Of a stretch of DNA of 64,000 bases, positions 29,768 through 39,309 are shown one piece after another. Each line of letters begins with the position of its first letter. Positions within the stretch are counted from its first letter, which is position 1. The stretch comes from an uncultured Spartobacteria bacterium (lineage in GTDB: Bacteria > Verrucomicrobiota > Verrucomicrobiia > Chthoniobacterales > Chthoniobacteraceae): the NCBI GenBank assembly GCA_903901425.1, contig CAIURC010000071.1, forward strand, positions 1 to 64,000, written 5' to 3'. A program made the position numbers and the translations under genes. The notes under the pieces are model-generated. The model searched no databases and was not told where the DNA came from. It saw nothing but the letters and a program-made list of their open reading frames with translations.

Positions 29768-30856
29768 TTACTTGCGGTTCCAGCGCAGCACCCGGCCGAA
29801 CTGGTTCCACTCGGTTTCAAGAATGTTTCCCTGATTGTCGAAGGTGATCCCGTGCGGGGAGGTGACCACTCCCTGGCGCCAGTCCGCAGGGGCAACCTTC
29901 GGGGTGTTGGTCTGGCCTGCAGTCTCGTTGACTCCGAGCGCTGCCACCATTTTTCCTGCCTTGTCGAAAACAGAGACGCGTCCCGCGATCTCCGCGATGC
30001 AGACCAGGTCCCCATGGAACGATGCTGAGCTGGGGCGCTTGAGGTCTTTGTCCGCGATCACGCCCAAGGGTTCGCCTTCGAGGGAGAGATGGAGAATGCG
30101 GTTGTTCCCGCGGTCGCAAAGAAACAGCCGGGCCGGCTCGAAACGGGTGTCGACGAAAATTTTGTGGGTGTTTGCCAGTTTATAAGGTTCCACCGGTCCT
30201 CCGAACACCTTCTTGAACTTGCCGGTCTTGTCGAAGACGAAGATCCAGCTCTGGCCGTATCCGTCGACCACATAAATGTCGCCGTTGGGTGCCACATCGC
30301 AGTTGGTGAGTTTGAGGCCGCTCTCCTGTTTCTTGGCGATCTGGTCCTTGGCAACGGACTGCTTCTTCCCATCGGGCAGGACCACGGTCAGTTCAGTGGC
30401 AGTTTCCTCACCCTTGATCCCGGTGAGTTTGTGGCCGTCCTTGGTTTCCACGGTGATCCGCTGCGACTTTTCGGCGGGGAACGCATCCTTCTTAATCTCC
30501 ATGACCACGGTGCCATCGAGCTTTACCTTCAGCACCTTTTCCTGTCCCAGGACGGCGGCGTACAGGAATTCACCGTCCGCATGCTTGCGGATCACAAAAC
30601 CGTGGATGGAACTCGGCAGGTCCGCCAGATGCCGGAGATATTTGCCGTTCGGTCCGTAGACTTGGATCCCGCCTTTCTGCCCTTCGACACTCACATAAAC
30701 GTTGCCGGCTGAATCCACCGCAATTTCGCCATGGCCATTTCCGATAGTTTCCATCCCTTCAGGAGGGGTGATGAAGTTCGGGACGAACTCGTAGCTGGGA
30801 TCGGCCCAGAGAGGGAGTGCGGTGGCGAGGAGGAGGGGAAACAGGAGTTTTTTCAT
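29768..30856 (-). CDS. exported NHL-type beta-propeller protein
   Basis: The 362-residue protein has a signal peptide (MKKLLFPLLLATALPLWA) and NHL-like blades such as EIAVDSAGNVYVSVEGQKGG, CDVAPNGDIYVVDGYGQ and GITFDNQGNILETEW. Residues 133-178 interrupt the propeller with a small beta module (ITVETKDGHKLTGIKGEE then LTVVLPDGKKQSVAKDQI). From memory this resembles the non-haem part of PVC putative haem-binding (TIGR02603-type) proteins, without the CxxCH. It is the first gene of the minus-strand cassette and probably a scaffold for the haem proteins encoded behind it. No catalytic residues are evident. Confidence 0.8.
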   Translation of the reverse strand: MKKLLFPLLLATALPLWADPSYEFVPNFITPPEGMETIGNGHGEIAVDSAGNVYVSVEGQKGGIQVYGPNGKYLRHLADLPSSIHGFVIRKHADGEFLYAAVLGQEKVLKVKLDGTVVMEIKKDAFPAEKSQRITVETKDGHKLTGIKGEETATELTVVLPDGKKQSVAKDQIAKKQESGLKLTNCDVAPNGDIYVVDGYGQSWIFVFDKTGKFKKVFGGPVEPYKLANTHKIFVDTRFEPARLFLCDRGNNRILHLSLEGEPLGVIADKDLKRPSSASFHGDLVCIAEIAGRVSVFDKAGKMVAALGVNETAGQTNTPKVAPADWRQGVVTSPHGITFDNQGNILETEWNQFGRVLRWNRK

Positions 30857-30987
30857 GAAACAATGGGGTGCTCAGGGGCGGGGTGATATCGATGAGGAAA
30901 GCCCGGAATCGCGGGTTTTCGTCCGGTCGATTCTAGGACTCGGTTGCAGTGCCGGAAACCCCCCTTTTGAGGGGGATTCAACGGTGG

Positions 30988-32385
30988 TTATTTGGACGTT
31001 TTCTTCGCGGCGGCTGCCGCGGTGGACGGCGCCTCCGGAGGTGTTCCGCCCACGGCCCGGTTCAAAAGGAACTGGGCCTTGTTGTGGTCGGCGACAAGCC
31101 GGATCCATTCCAGCCGTGCCCGGCTCAGTTCCTGAGCGGAAACAATCACCTCCAGAACGTTGCCCACGGCGAACTCCCGGCGGTCCCTGGTGAGTTCGAG
31201 GGTCTGACGGGCCGCTTCCACTGCCCGGTGCGCAATCTGAATCTGGTCCGAGAGGCTCCGGGTCCGTGCCCAGCCTTCCATCACCTGCCTGCCAATTTCG
31301 TCCCGGACTTTTTCTGCGGAGAGTTCTGAGAGCGCGAGTCGGGCATTTGCGGCTTGGGTTCTGGAGGGGTCAAAGAGGCCGCCGGGTCCGATTCGCCAGC
31401 CCACGCCAATCTGGTAATCGGCCGATTCCCCGGAGCGCGAGCGTTCGCCTTGGATGTTGCCACCGAGCACGCCGATCGAGGCGAGACCTGAGACGGTGGG
31501 CAGGAGGGGGCCGTAGAGTGCGCCGGACCGGGCGTGTTGCGCGGCTGCAATCTGGGCAGCACTCAGCCGGGCTTCCGGCCTGCGTGCGCCTGCCTCGGAC
31601 AGCAGCTTTTCAAGAGGCTGATCCTTGGAAACAAAGTCGATGGGAAGCAGGGGGGACTTGGAGTCGAGAAGGGTTCCGGGTTGAAGGTGCAGAATCTGGA
31701 CCAGACGGGCAGAAGCAATCTGCGCAGCCTCCTGGGACTGCCTCAGGGCAAGTTGGTCCCGTTCATGCTGAACCTTTACCCGGAGTTCTTCACCACGGAA
31801 CGCGATTCCCGCTGCAACGGCGGTCTCAACCTGCCGGAGGTAGTCGGCGGAAATCTGCATGGCGGCCCCGGACACCGTTGCGGCAGCCTTGGCATGCAGC
31901 AGGTCAAAAAAGGCGGTTGCTGCAAGAAGCAGGCTTTCCTGACGCTGCGATTCCTCGGCAAAAACGGCGGCCCGCGCCTGTTGTTTTGCAGCGAGCGTTT
32001 TGAACAGGGCGTCTCCGGTGTCCACCTGCAAGCTGAGAGAGGGCCCGTAGGACCATGCCACCCGGTCGGCTTCGATGATCTGGCCCTCGATGTTTTGAAT
32101 GAGGTTGTCGTGTCTGCGGTAGGAGGCGCCGGCAAACAGCGTCGGGGCAAATTGCAGGTACGCCGCGCTCTTCTGGGCATACGCCTCGGCCACCCGTTTC
32201 TTGGCCATTTGAAGGTCCAGGCTGCGCGCACCGGCGAGTTGCAGCGCAGTGGCCAGATCAATTTCCTGCGTGGGAACCGAAGCCGCCCGGGCCGTAAAAG
32301 ATCCCCCAGCGCCCGCAAACACCAGAGCTGCGATCCACCGGGTTGCCGGAAGAGAAAGACGGAGCGAGAGACGCATGGGGTTCAT
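30988..32385 (-). CDS. TolC-family outer membrane efflux protein
   Basis: The 465-residue protein has a signal peptide ending near FTARAAS and two long helical repeats of the outer-membrane efflux family, with DLATALQLAGARSLDLQMAK in the first and LPTVSGLASIG and QTLELTRDRREFAVGNVLEV in the second. It would form the trimeric outer-membrane channel of the efflux pump encoded just upstream. Its ATG overlaps the stop of the membrane fusion gene by four bases (ATGA), so the two are coupled. The C-terminus is an Ala/Lys-rich tail. Confidence 0.9.
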   Translation of the reverse strand: MNPMRLSLRLSLPATRWIAALVFAGAGGSFTARAASVPTQEIDLATALQLAGARSLDLQMAKKRVAEAYAQKSAAYLQFAPTLFAGASYRRHDNLIQNIEGQIIEADRVAWSYGPSLSLQVDTGDALFKTLAAKQQARAAVFAEESQRQESLLLAATAFFDLLHAKAAATVSGAAMQISADYLRQVETAVAAGIAFRGEELRVKVQHERDQLALRQSQEAAQIASARLVQILHLQPGTLLDSKSPLLPIDFVSKDQPLEKLLSEAGARRPEARLSAAQIAAAQHARSGALYGPLLPTVSGLASIGVLGGNIQGERSRSGESADYQIGVGWRIGPGGLFDPSRTQAANARLALSELSAEKVRDEIGRQVMEGWARTRSLSDQIQIAHRAVEAARQTLELTRDRREFAVGNVLEVIVSAQELSRARLEWIRLVADHNKAQFLLNRAVGGTPPEAPSTAAAAAKKTSK

Positions 32386-33431
32386 CGGGTTTGTGTAGCC
32401 TCACTGGGCAGTGGGGTAACCGGTTGGCCGTCCGTAAATGTGGCTTTTCCGACCACGGCAACGGTTTCTCCCTCCTGCGCTCCGGAAAGCACCTCGGCAT
32501 GGGTGCCATCTTGGAACCCCAGAGTGACGGGGGTCTTCCGGAGTTTGCCGGCATCCAGCCTGAACACAAACGCGTTGGTTTTTTCCATGGCCACGCAGTG
32601 GGCCGGGATGCGGAGCGTGTTGGCGTGGCGTTCCACGCCGATCCGGAGAGTCGCATACAAGCCGGGCCGCAGTCCGAGTTCGGCGTTGGCCAGATCGGCT
32701 TCGACCTGCATGGTGCGCGTGGCCTCGTCGATCCCGTAGGAAGCCCGGGAAACCGCGGCCTCGAGCGGCTTGCCAGCCAGCGCCTCGACTTGGATTTTTA
32801 CCGGCTGTCCGGGCTGGACAAAAACCGCGTCCAGCTCCGGGACTTGGGCCGTGGCGCGAAGCGTGGAGGCATCGGTGACCGTGAACACGGCGGCGGTGCG
32901 CGGCGTGCTGCCCGTGCCGGCCGCGGGAACGAAAGCGCCGGCGTCCACGTACCGCGCCGTCACAATCCCGTCGTAAGGGGCGGTGATTCTTGCAAAACGG
33001 AGCAGGGTGCGCGTCCTCTCAAGCGAGGCTTGGGCCATTTCTGCGTTGGCGCGGGCTTTGTCGAGGGCTTGCGGCAGGACAAGGTCCGGCGCTTTCCGGC
33101 GCGCCTCAGTGAGGCGTTGGAGTTCAAGGTCGGCCACCTTGGCGTCGGCTTCAAACTTGCGTTGATCGGCCACCAGTTCGGGCACCTCCAGTTCAGCCAG
33201 CAACTGGCCGGCCTTAACCCGGTCCCCCGTGTCGGCGGAGAGGGTGTGCACGTAACCGGCCACCTTCGCGTACAGAGTCGTTTGCTGGTTTGCTCGGAGT
33301 GTTCCCGGAATGCTCACATACCTGAGGACATCCCCGCGCTGGAGCGTGCTGGTTTTTACCGGCACGGGATCCGCGGCAGAAGCGGAAAGGCCGAAGGCGG
33401 CTGAGATGAGAAGAAGGGCGGTACGGTTCAT
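32382..33431 (-). CDS. RND efflux membrane fusion protein
   Basis: The 349-residue periplasmic adaptor bridges the inner-membrane pump and the outer-membrane channel. It has a signal peptide (MNRTALLLISAAFGLSASA), a lipoyl/barrel-sandwich half (TTLYAKVAGYVHTLSADTGDRVKAGQ), a helical hairpin (LELQRLTEARRKAPDLVLPQAL to RTRTLLRFARI), the second lipoyl half (ITAPYDGIVTARYVDAG) and a beta-barrel (ATAQVPELDAVFVQPGQPVKI). It lacks an N-terminal lipobox. The gene starts 1 base after the RND permease stop and overlaps the TolC-type gene, so the three form one operon. Confidence 0.92.
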   Translation of the reverse strand: MNRTALLLISAAFGLSASAADPVPVKTSTLQRGDVLRYVSIPGTLRANQQTTLYAKVAGYVHTLSADTGDRVKAGQLLAELEVPELVADQRKFEADAKVADLELQRLTEARRKAPDLVLPQALDKARANAEMAQASLERTRTLLRFARITAPYDGIVTARYVDAGAFVPAAGTGSTPRTAAVFTVTDASTLRATAQVPELDAVFVQPGQPVKIQVEALAGKPLEAAVSRASYGIDEATRTMQVEADLANAELGLRPGLYATLRIGVERHANTLRIPAHCVAMEKTNAFVFRLDAGKLRKTPVTLGFQDGTHAEVLSGAQEGETVAVVGKATFTDGQPVTPLPSEATQTR

Positions 33432-33432
33432 T

Positions 33433-36400
33433 TCAGGCGGAAGTGCTGGGGGTGAAATGGGGGCTTCGAGGGTCGTCAGGGGAGAGGGAGGCGGGACCGG
33501 GCTTGGCCAGGAGGGCGAATGCGGCCGGGACTAAAAGCAGCGTGGCTCCTGTGGCAGCGAGGAGGCCGCCCACCACCGCCCTGCCCAGGGGCGCCGCTTG
33601 GGAGCCGCCCTCACCCCAGCCCACAGCCATGGGCAGCATCCCGGCAATCATGGCAACGCTGGTCATCAGAATGGGCCGAAGCCGGCTGGTGGCTCCCACG
33701 AGGGCGGCTTCCACTGGGCTTGCCCCGTTCTGAAGCGAGCGCTGTGCAAAGGTGGTCAGCAGGATCGCATTCGCCACCGCGACCCCCGCGGCCATGATTG
33801 TTCCAATCGCGGATTGAATGTTCAGCGATGTGCCGGTCAGAAGAAGGGCTGTGGCGACTCCGAGAAGGACCGGTGGGAGCGAGCACAGCGCGGCCAATGC
33901 AAGGCGCACGGACTGGAACGCGGCGGTCAGAAGCAGGAAAATCGCGACCACTGCGACGCCAAGCCCGGTCTTAAACCCGGTCAGCAGTTCTTGGAGCGGC
34001 GGAAACTGGCCCCGGAGAGTCACCGAAGTTTTTGCAGGCGGCGCCCCGGCCGCGTCGATCGCCTTCTGGACCAGGTGCGCTGCGGATCCGAGATCGATGC
34101 GGTGCAGGTTTGCGGTGATGCTCACCACGCGAGCCATGTTGTACCGTTCGTACTGGCCGACGGCGGTTCCCTGGGAGACCGTGGCCACGTTGCGGAGGAG
34201 CACCGGGTTGGATTCGCGGTTTGCAACGGGCAGGTTGCGGAGATCCTCCGCGGAAGACGTCTTGGACTGTGGGATTTGGATCTGGAGGTTGTAACTGACA
34301 CCGGTTTTTGGATCGGCCCAGTAGTTGGGCAGGGTGAACCGGCTGGACGTGGTTGCAGCCACCAGAGAGCGGGTGACATCGGCGGTTTTCACTCCGAGCA
34401 GACCGGCCCGTTCCCGGTTTACCTCCACGTTGAGCGTGGGAAAGTCGAGGGTCTGCACGGGTTGAACGTCCCGGAGTCCCGGGATCTTGCGCAGTTCCGC
34501 CTCGATCTTTGCAGCATGCTCCCGGCTGGCAGCAAGGTCGGGGCCTGCCACAGCCACTTCAATGGGCGTGTTTGAACCGAAGCTCATGACCTTTGAAACA
34601 ATGTCATTCGGCTCAAACGAAAGCCGGGTTCCGGGAAGTTCAGCCGCCAGTGCGGCCCGCAGTTTCTCCCGGAGCACCGGGACGGATGGGGTGCCGGGTT
34701 TGAGTTGCACGGCCAGCCATGCTTCCTCGGGACCGCCGTTCCAGAGGTGGATGAGGTTGACCGGATAGTTCGGGGCATGCACGCCCACCAGACCCATGGT
34801 GAGCGCAATCCGCGCCTCGCCGGCTTCCCGACGGATGATTTCCAGCGCCCGGAGCGCCATCTGTTCGGTTCGGTCAATGTGGGTGCCCGCCGGTGCCCGC
34901 AGCCGGAGTGCCAACTGCCCCGAATCCGATTCCGGAAAGATTTCTGTTCCCAGCCAGCGTCCGAAAATGCTGGTCAGCAGAACGCACCCGGCCAGGGATG
35001 CGGGCACCAGCAGCCCGCGCATGGCAACGCAGGCGCGGAGCAGTGGGGTGTAGAGGGTTTGGAACCCGGCTGGGTTATTCGATCCCGCCGGGTGGGGTTT
35101 CAACATCCAGACGCAGAGGACGGGCACGAGCGTGGATGAAAGAAGATATGAAAAACCCATGGCGAAGGCGACTGCCATTGCCAGAGGAGAAAACAGGGCC
35201 CGGGCAGGGCCCGTCATGAACAGTGCGGGGATAAATGCGGCCAGCACGCACAGGAGCGCCAGGAGACGCGGGCCTGCGGTTTCTACGGCTGCATTCAGGG
35301 CTGCCCGTGCTAGGGGGGCGCCGCGTTCCAGATGGGCGTGCAAGTTTTCGACAGTGACCGTGGCTTCATCCACCAGAATGCCAACGGCCAGAGCCAGCCC
35401 ACCCAGGGTCATGAGGTTCAGACTCTGGTCGCAGAGCCAAAGTGCGAGGGTGGCGGAGAGGAGTGCCACGGGGATGTTGATCACCACCACCAAAGCCGAC
35501 CGCAGGTCCCGGAGGAAAAGGAGGATTGCGATGCCGGTGAGCAGCGAGCCCAGAAGGCCTTCCCGGAAGAGTTCATGCAACGCCCGGAGAACCACAGGCG
35601 ACTGGTCGAATTCGAAGGTCACCAGGACGTCCTCGGGAACCGCCGCCTTAAACTTGGGGAGGTTGGCTTTCACCAGATCCACCACGGCCAAGGTGGAGGC
35701 ATCCGCCCGCTTGGTGACCGGGATGTAGACGGTGCGTTTCCCGTTCACCAGCGCGTAACTGGTGACCAAGTCGGCCTGGTCGTCCACGCTGGCAACGTCC
35801 CGCACAAACACGGTGGCCTGCGAGGTGGAACGCAGAGGGACGGATTCCAGGTCCTTGATGTTGCGCGGAATCGCGTTGACGGGAACCAGCGGATAGCTGT
35901 CCCCGATCCGGACATTGCCCGAGGGACTGACCAAGTTGGACTGTGCGATGGCGGAAACCACCTCGTCTGGAGGGATCCCGAGGGCCCGGATCCGGTCGGG
36001 GTTGAGGTTCACTACAATCGTCCGGGCCGATCCGCCAAAAGGCGGGGGAGCCGAGACCCCGGGAAGCGTTGCAAACAGGGGGCGGACTTGGTTGAGGGCC
36101 GCGTCCTGCATCTGGGCCACCGTGCGTTGGGGGTTGTCCGTCGAGAACACGAGGTGGCCGACCGGGACGGAGCCGGCATCAAAGCGGGTGACAAAAGGGC
36201 CTGGAGTGCCTGGCGGCATGAACGCCCGTGCCCGGTTGACGTAAGCGACCGTTTCGGAGAGGGCGGCTGACATGTCCGTGCCGGGATGGAACTGGAGCTT
36301 CATCAGGGAGGCGCCCTGGATGGACTTGGACTCCACGTGTTCGATGCCGGTGATGTAGAGGAAATGGTACTCGTAGTAGTAGGTGAGGTAGCCTTCCATC

Positions 36401-36573
36401 TGTGCCGGATCCATTCCCCCGTACGGCTGGGCTACGTAGATGGTTGGCACGCCCAAGGGCGGGAAAATGTCCCGGTGCATCCGTTTCAGGGCAAACACGC
36501 TGCAGAGCAAAAGTGCGGCCAGCAGCACGAGCACCGTGACCGGGCGGCGCAGGGAATAGAGAGCAAGGTTCAC
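33433..36573 (-). CDS. RND-family efflux permease
   Basis: The 1046-residue protein has the AcrB-type layout: one membrane segment near the N-terminus, two large periplasmic loops, and 12 membrane helices in two halves. The fourth-helix proton relay reads GILVDEATVTVEN, with Asp402-Glu403 where multidrug pumps usually have Asp-Asp. Other marks are FPPLGVPTIYVAQPYGGMDP and the second-half helix GTIMAAGVAVANAILL. Substrates cannot be told from sequence. Here the permease is first in the operon, followed by adaptor and channel, whereas adaptor-permease-channel is the commoner order. It is divergent from the TPR gene. Confidence 0.92.
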   Translation of the reverse strand: MNLALYSLRRPVTVLVLLAALLLCSVFALKRMHRDIFPPLGVPTIYVAQPYGGMDPAQMEGYLTYYYEYHFLYITGIEHVESKSIQGASLMKLQFHPGTDMSAALSETVAYVNRARAFMPPGTPGPFVTRFDAGSVPVGHLVFSTDNPQRTVAQMQDAALNQVRPLFATLPGVSAPPPFGGSARTIVVNLNPDRIRALGIPPDEVVSAIAQSNLVSPSGNVRIGDSYPLVPVNAIPRNIKDLESVPLRSTSQATVFVRDVASVDDQADLVTSYALVNGKRTVYIPVTKRADASTLAVVDLVKANLPKFKAAVPEDVLVTFEFDQSPVVLRALHELFREGLLGSLLTGIAILLFLRDLRSALVVVINIPVALLSATLALWLCDQSLNLMTLGGLALAVGILVDEATVTVENLHAHLERGAPLARAALNAAVETAGPRLLALLCVLAAFIPALFMTGPARALFSPLAMAVAFAMGFSYLLSSTLVPVLCVWMLKPHPAGSNNPAGFQTLYTPLLRACVAMRGLLVPASLAGCVLLTSIFGRWLGTEIFPESDSGQLALRLRAPAGTHIDRTEQMALRALEIIRREAGEARIALTMGLVGVHAPNYPVNLIHLWNGGPEEAWLAVQLKPGTPSVPVLREKLRAALAAELPGTRLSFEPNDIVSKVMSFGSNTPIEVAVAGPDLAASREHAAKIEAELRKIPGLRDVQPVQTLDFPTLNVEVNRERAGLLGVKTADVTRSLVAATTSSRFTLPNYWADPKTGVSYNLQIQIPQSKTSSAEDLRNLPVANRESNPVLLRNVATVSQGTAVGQYERYNMARVVSITANLHRIDLGSAAHLVQKAIDAAGAPPAKTSVTLRGQFPPLQELLTGFKTGLGVAVVAIFLLLTAAFQSVRLALAALCSLPPVLLGVATALLLTGTSLNIQSAIGTIMAAGVAVANAILLTTFAQRSLQNGASPVEAALVGATSRLRPILMTSVAMIAGMLPMAVGWGEGGSQAAPLGRAVVGGLLAATGATLLLVPAAFALLAKPGPASLSPDDPRSPHFTPSTSA

Positions 36574-36734
36574 GCGGGGCGGTGTGGAAACGGGGGATGG
36601 TGGATCGGGGTGGTCCGGGGAGTAAACCCGAAAACCGCTGGGAAGTTGCGCTCCGGAGTGCCAGGGAGGGGACTTGGGGCGCTTGCACGGTGGAGCGGAA
36701 CTGTGGGAGGATTCCGGGTGTGGACCCCACTGAA

Positions 36735-38438
36735 ATGACCGCGTTGCCGCCCCGGAAAGGGGTTCCGTGGAGACGCGTGGCGGTTTGGGTTCTGGTGTTG
36801 GGGGGGATAATCGGGGTTCTCGTCTCAGCCAAACCGGTGTACCGGGAGTCCAAAGCCTGGCGTGCGAGGCGGCTCGGGCTCGAAGTTGAGGCGCTGATTT
36901 CTCAGGGGCGGCTGGATGTCGCTTTTGAAAAGGCGCGGGCAGCTTATCAACTCAAACCCGATGAGCCCGCTTCGATGCGCGCCGTAGCGAGAATCGAGGG
37001 GGCCTCCCGGCGCCACCAGTCGGCACTCGGGTTTTGGAAGAAACTGGCCGAATCCCGTGCAATGGAACCGGGGGACCGCAAACGCATGGCCGAGGATTTG
37101 CTCCGGGCGGGCCTTGCGGGAGCCGCAGACCAAGAAATTCGCGAACTTCTCAAGGCGGGGTCTGAGGACGCGCATCTGGAGCGGTTGGCGGCCCAGGCTT
37201 CCTTCAACTTGGGGAATCGGGCGGACGCTCTGCGGCACGCGGAACGCGCTGTGGGTTTGGATCCCGAGAACCCAGAGGGTCGGCTTCTGCTCGGGTTGCT
37301 GCTCTGGGACGTGCCGGAACCCGCGGGTCAAAACCGGGGCATGGATTTGGTGTGCGGAGTGGCTGCCGATAAAGGTCGGGCGGGCTTGGACGCGCTTTTG
37401 GCGTTGAGCCGCAGGGACGGCCTTGGAGAAGAACGGGCGGAGCGGCTCGCGGAGTTGGTTGCGGTGCATCCGCTCGCCTCAAGCGCGCAGAAGCTTTTGG
37501 CTTTGGATATCCGGTTGAAGGCTCATCCTCAGAGGGCTGATGAGCTGAAGGAGGCGGCTTTAAAAAGAGCGAGCACCGGAAGCCCTGAAGACCGGCGTGC
37601 GCTAGGGGTGTGGTTCAACAACCGGAAGGAGTACGGACGGGCTTTGGAGGCGGTTCCCATGTCTGAGGCCGCCCGGCGCAAAGACCTTCTTCTGGTCCAT
37701 CTGGACGCTTTGGCTGCCCTGAAGCGGTGGGATGAGGTATCCGCGGTGTTGGCTGGGAAAGACGCCCCTTTGGACGAGGTCTACCGGGAACTGTTTCTGG
37801 CAAGAAGCGCCATGGAACGGGGCGAGGACGGCGTGGCAGACGTTCATTGGCGCCGAGCGCATCTGGCCGCAGCGGTGTCCACGGACCAGGCATGGTATGT
37901 GGCAGGATACGCCGAACGGCTCGGACGCGCCGATCAGGCTGAGGTCGCTTACCGCAACCTGACCAGCAACGCCACCACTGCAAGACCGGCATTTGAAGCG
38001 CTTTTGCGGATCGTTGAACGCCGGGACGACGCCCCTGCAGTGGCCGCACTGCTTCGAGCCATGAGGGAAAGATGGCCTGCAGATCTTGCCGTTGAAAACG
38101 ATGCCGCCTACTTCAACCTTCTCCTCGGGGAGTCCGTGGCCGGGTCGACGGAATCCGCCCGAAAACTGGTTGCTGCAGATCCGGCCAGCCTCCCGCATCG
38201 AACCACGCTGGCGCTCGGGCTCTTGAAGTCTGGCGATCCCGGGGCGGCCTTAAAGGTGTATTCCGGATTGAACATCCCGTGGAACCAGGTCCCGGCCAGC
38301 CAGCGGTGCGTCTACTGTGCGGTTCTGGCAGCCAACGGCAGGCTGGAGGATGCCCGGGCCCTCCTGCGCGAGATTGACACGGGACAGCTGCGCCGGGTGG
38401 AGCGCAGGCTTTTGGAAAGCCTCGGCTCCGGCGGTTGA
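36735..38438 (+). CDS. membrane-anchored TPR protein
   Basis: The 567-residue protein has one N-terminal membrane segment (about 14-34, VAVWVLVLGGIIGVLVSA) and then a long all-helical part with tetratricopeptide-like repeats (ALISQGRLDVAFEKARAAYQ, RADALRHAERAVGLDPENPEG, and LAANGRLEDARALLREID at the end). Such proteins scaffold multiprotein complexes; no partner is identified. ATG 36735 is preferred, although an in-frame GTG 15 bases earlier with upstream GGAGGA is possible. The response regulator gene starts 97 bases after its stop, and the divergent RND operon starts about 160 bases before it. Confidence 0.8.
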   Translation: MTALPPRKGVPWRRVAVWVLVLGGIIGVLVSAKPVYRESKAWRARRLGLEVEALISQGRLDVAFEKARAAYQLKPDEPASMRAVARIEGASRRHQSALGFWKKLAESRAMEPGDRKRMAEDLLRAGLAGAADQEIRELLKAGSEDAHLERLAAQASFNLGNRADALRHAERAVGLDPENPEGRLLLGLLLWDVPEPAGQNRGMDLVCGVAADKGRAGLDALLALSRRDGLGEERAERLAELVAVHPLASSAQKLLALDIRLKAHPQRADELKEAALKRASTGSPEDRRALGVWFNNRKEYGRALEAVPMSEAARRKDLLLVHLDALAALKRWDEVSAVLAGKDAPLDEVYRELFLARSAMERGEDGVADVHWRRAHLAAAVSTDQAWYVAGYAERLGRADQAEVAYRNLTSNATTARPAFEALLRIVERRDDAPAVAALLRAMRERWPADLAVENDAAYFNLLLGESVAGSTESARKLVAADPASLPHRTTLALGLLKSGDPGAALKVYSGLNIPWNQVPASQRCVYCAVLAANGRLEDARALLREIDTGQLRRVERRLLESLGSGG

Positions 38439-38535
38439 ACCGCGACGGACGCGTTTCCCGATGCGGATTTCAGGTCGGCCGGGCGCGTTCCGGGATCGAC
38501 AGGGGGTGCTGGCTGCGGGGGAGGGTTGTGGCCTT

Positions 38536-39279
38536 ATGAAAACCCCTGAAATCGGCGCAGGCAAACCAAGCTCGGATTCCCCGAACAGTTCGGTGGCGGG
38601 AAAAATTCGGATTCATTTGGTGGAGGATCATCCGGTCTATCGACACGGTTTGACCCGGCTTTTGTCGTCAGAGCCGGACATGGAGCTGGCCGGGGTTTCC
38701 GCCTCCGGTGAAGAGGCGTTGAAGCAGGTGGGCGACGGTGTGGACGTGGTGGTCAGCGATTTGATTCTGCCGGGCATGTCGGGTGTGCAGCTCATTGCGC
38801 AGCTCAAGGAGGCGAAACCCGGTTTGGGCGTGGTCGCACTGTCCATGCACGATGGATCCCATTACGCGCTGGCAGCCCTCCAAGCAGGAGCGCGCGCCTA
38901 TGTCATCAAGCACGAGGCGTCCGGCTTTGTCACGGAGGCGATCCGGGCCGTGTACCGGGGCGGCGTCCATTTCAGCCCGCGCCACCGTGGAATGCTCATT
39001 TTTCAAGCGCTGGCCGGGGAGTGGCGCGGGGAATCGGTGCTCAAACGGCTTTCTGCCCGGGAGTTGGAGATTCTCAGGATGCTGGGGCGGGGACGCAGTA
39101 CGCGGCAGGTCGCGGAGGCTTTGGAAATCAGTGTGAAAACGGTTGAAACGCACCGTGCGCACATCAAGGACAAACTCAACTTTCCGGATGCTGAAACCAT
39201 GGTGCACTTCGCCGCGGACTGGGTCGGCCTCGAGCAGGGCCGGGCGCATTGTGAACTGGAGCCAGTTCCAGCCGGGTAA
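38536..39279 (+). CDS. orphan NarL/FixJ-family response regulator
   Basis: The 247-residue protein has a 22-residue polar N-terminal extension, a receiver (Glu30-Asp31, phosphoacceptor Asp75 in VVVSDLILPGMSG, Lys in AYVIKHEA) and a LuxR-type helix-turn-helix (LSARELEILRMLGRGRSTRQ, LEISVKTVETHRAHIKDKLN). It has no adjacent kinase. It lies upstream of the ECF sigma gene and downstream of a TPR protein, so it may act on either. It could share the HisKA_3 kinase at 22463-23800, but that is speculation. Confidence 0.9.
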   Translation: MKTPEIGAGKPSSDSPNSSVAGKIRIHLVEDHPVYRHGLTRLLSSEPDMELAGVSASGEEALKQVGDGVDVVVSDLILPGMSGVQLIAQLKEAKPGLGVVALSMHDGSHYALAALQAGARAYVIKHEASGFVTEAIRAVYRGGVHFSPRHRGMLIFQALAGEWRGESVLKRLSARELEILRMLGRGRSTRQVAEALEISVKTVETHRAHIKDKLNFPDAETMVHFAADWVGLEQGRAHCELEPVPAG

Positions 39280-39309
39280 GCGTTGGGCGAATTGCCGTTC
39301 GGAACTGTG

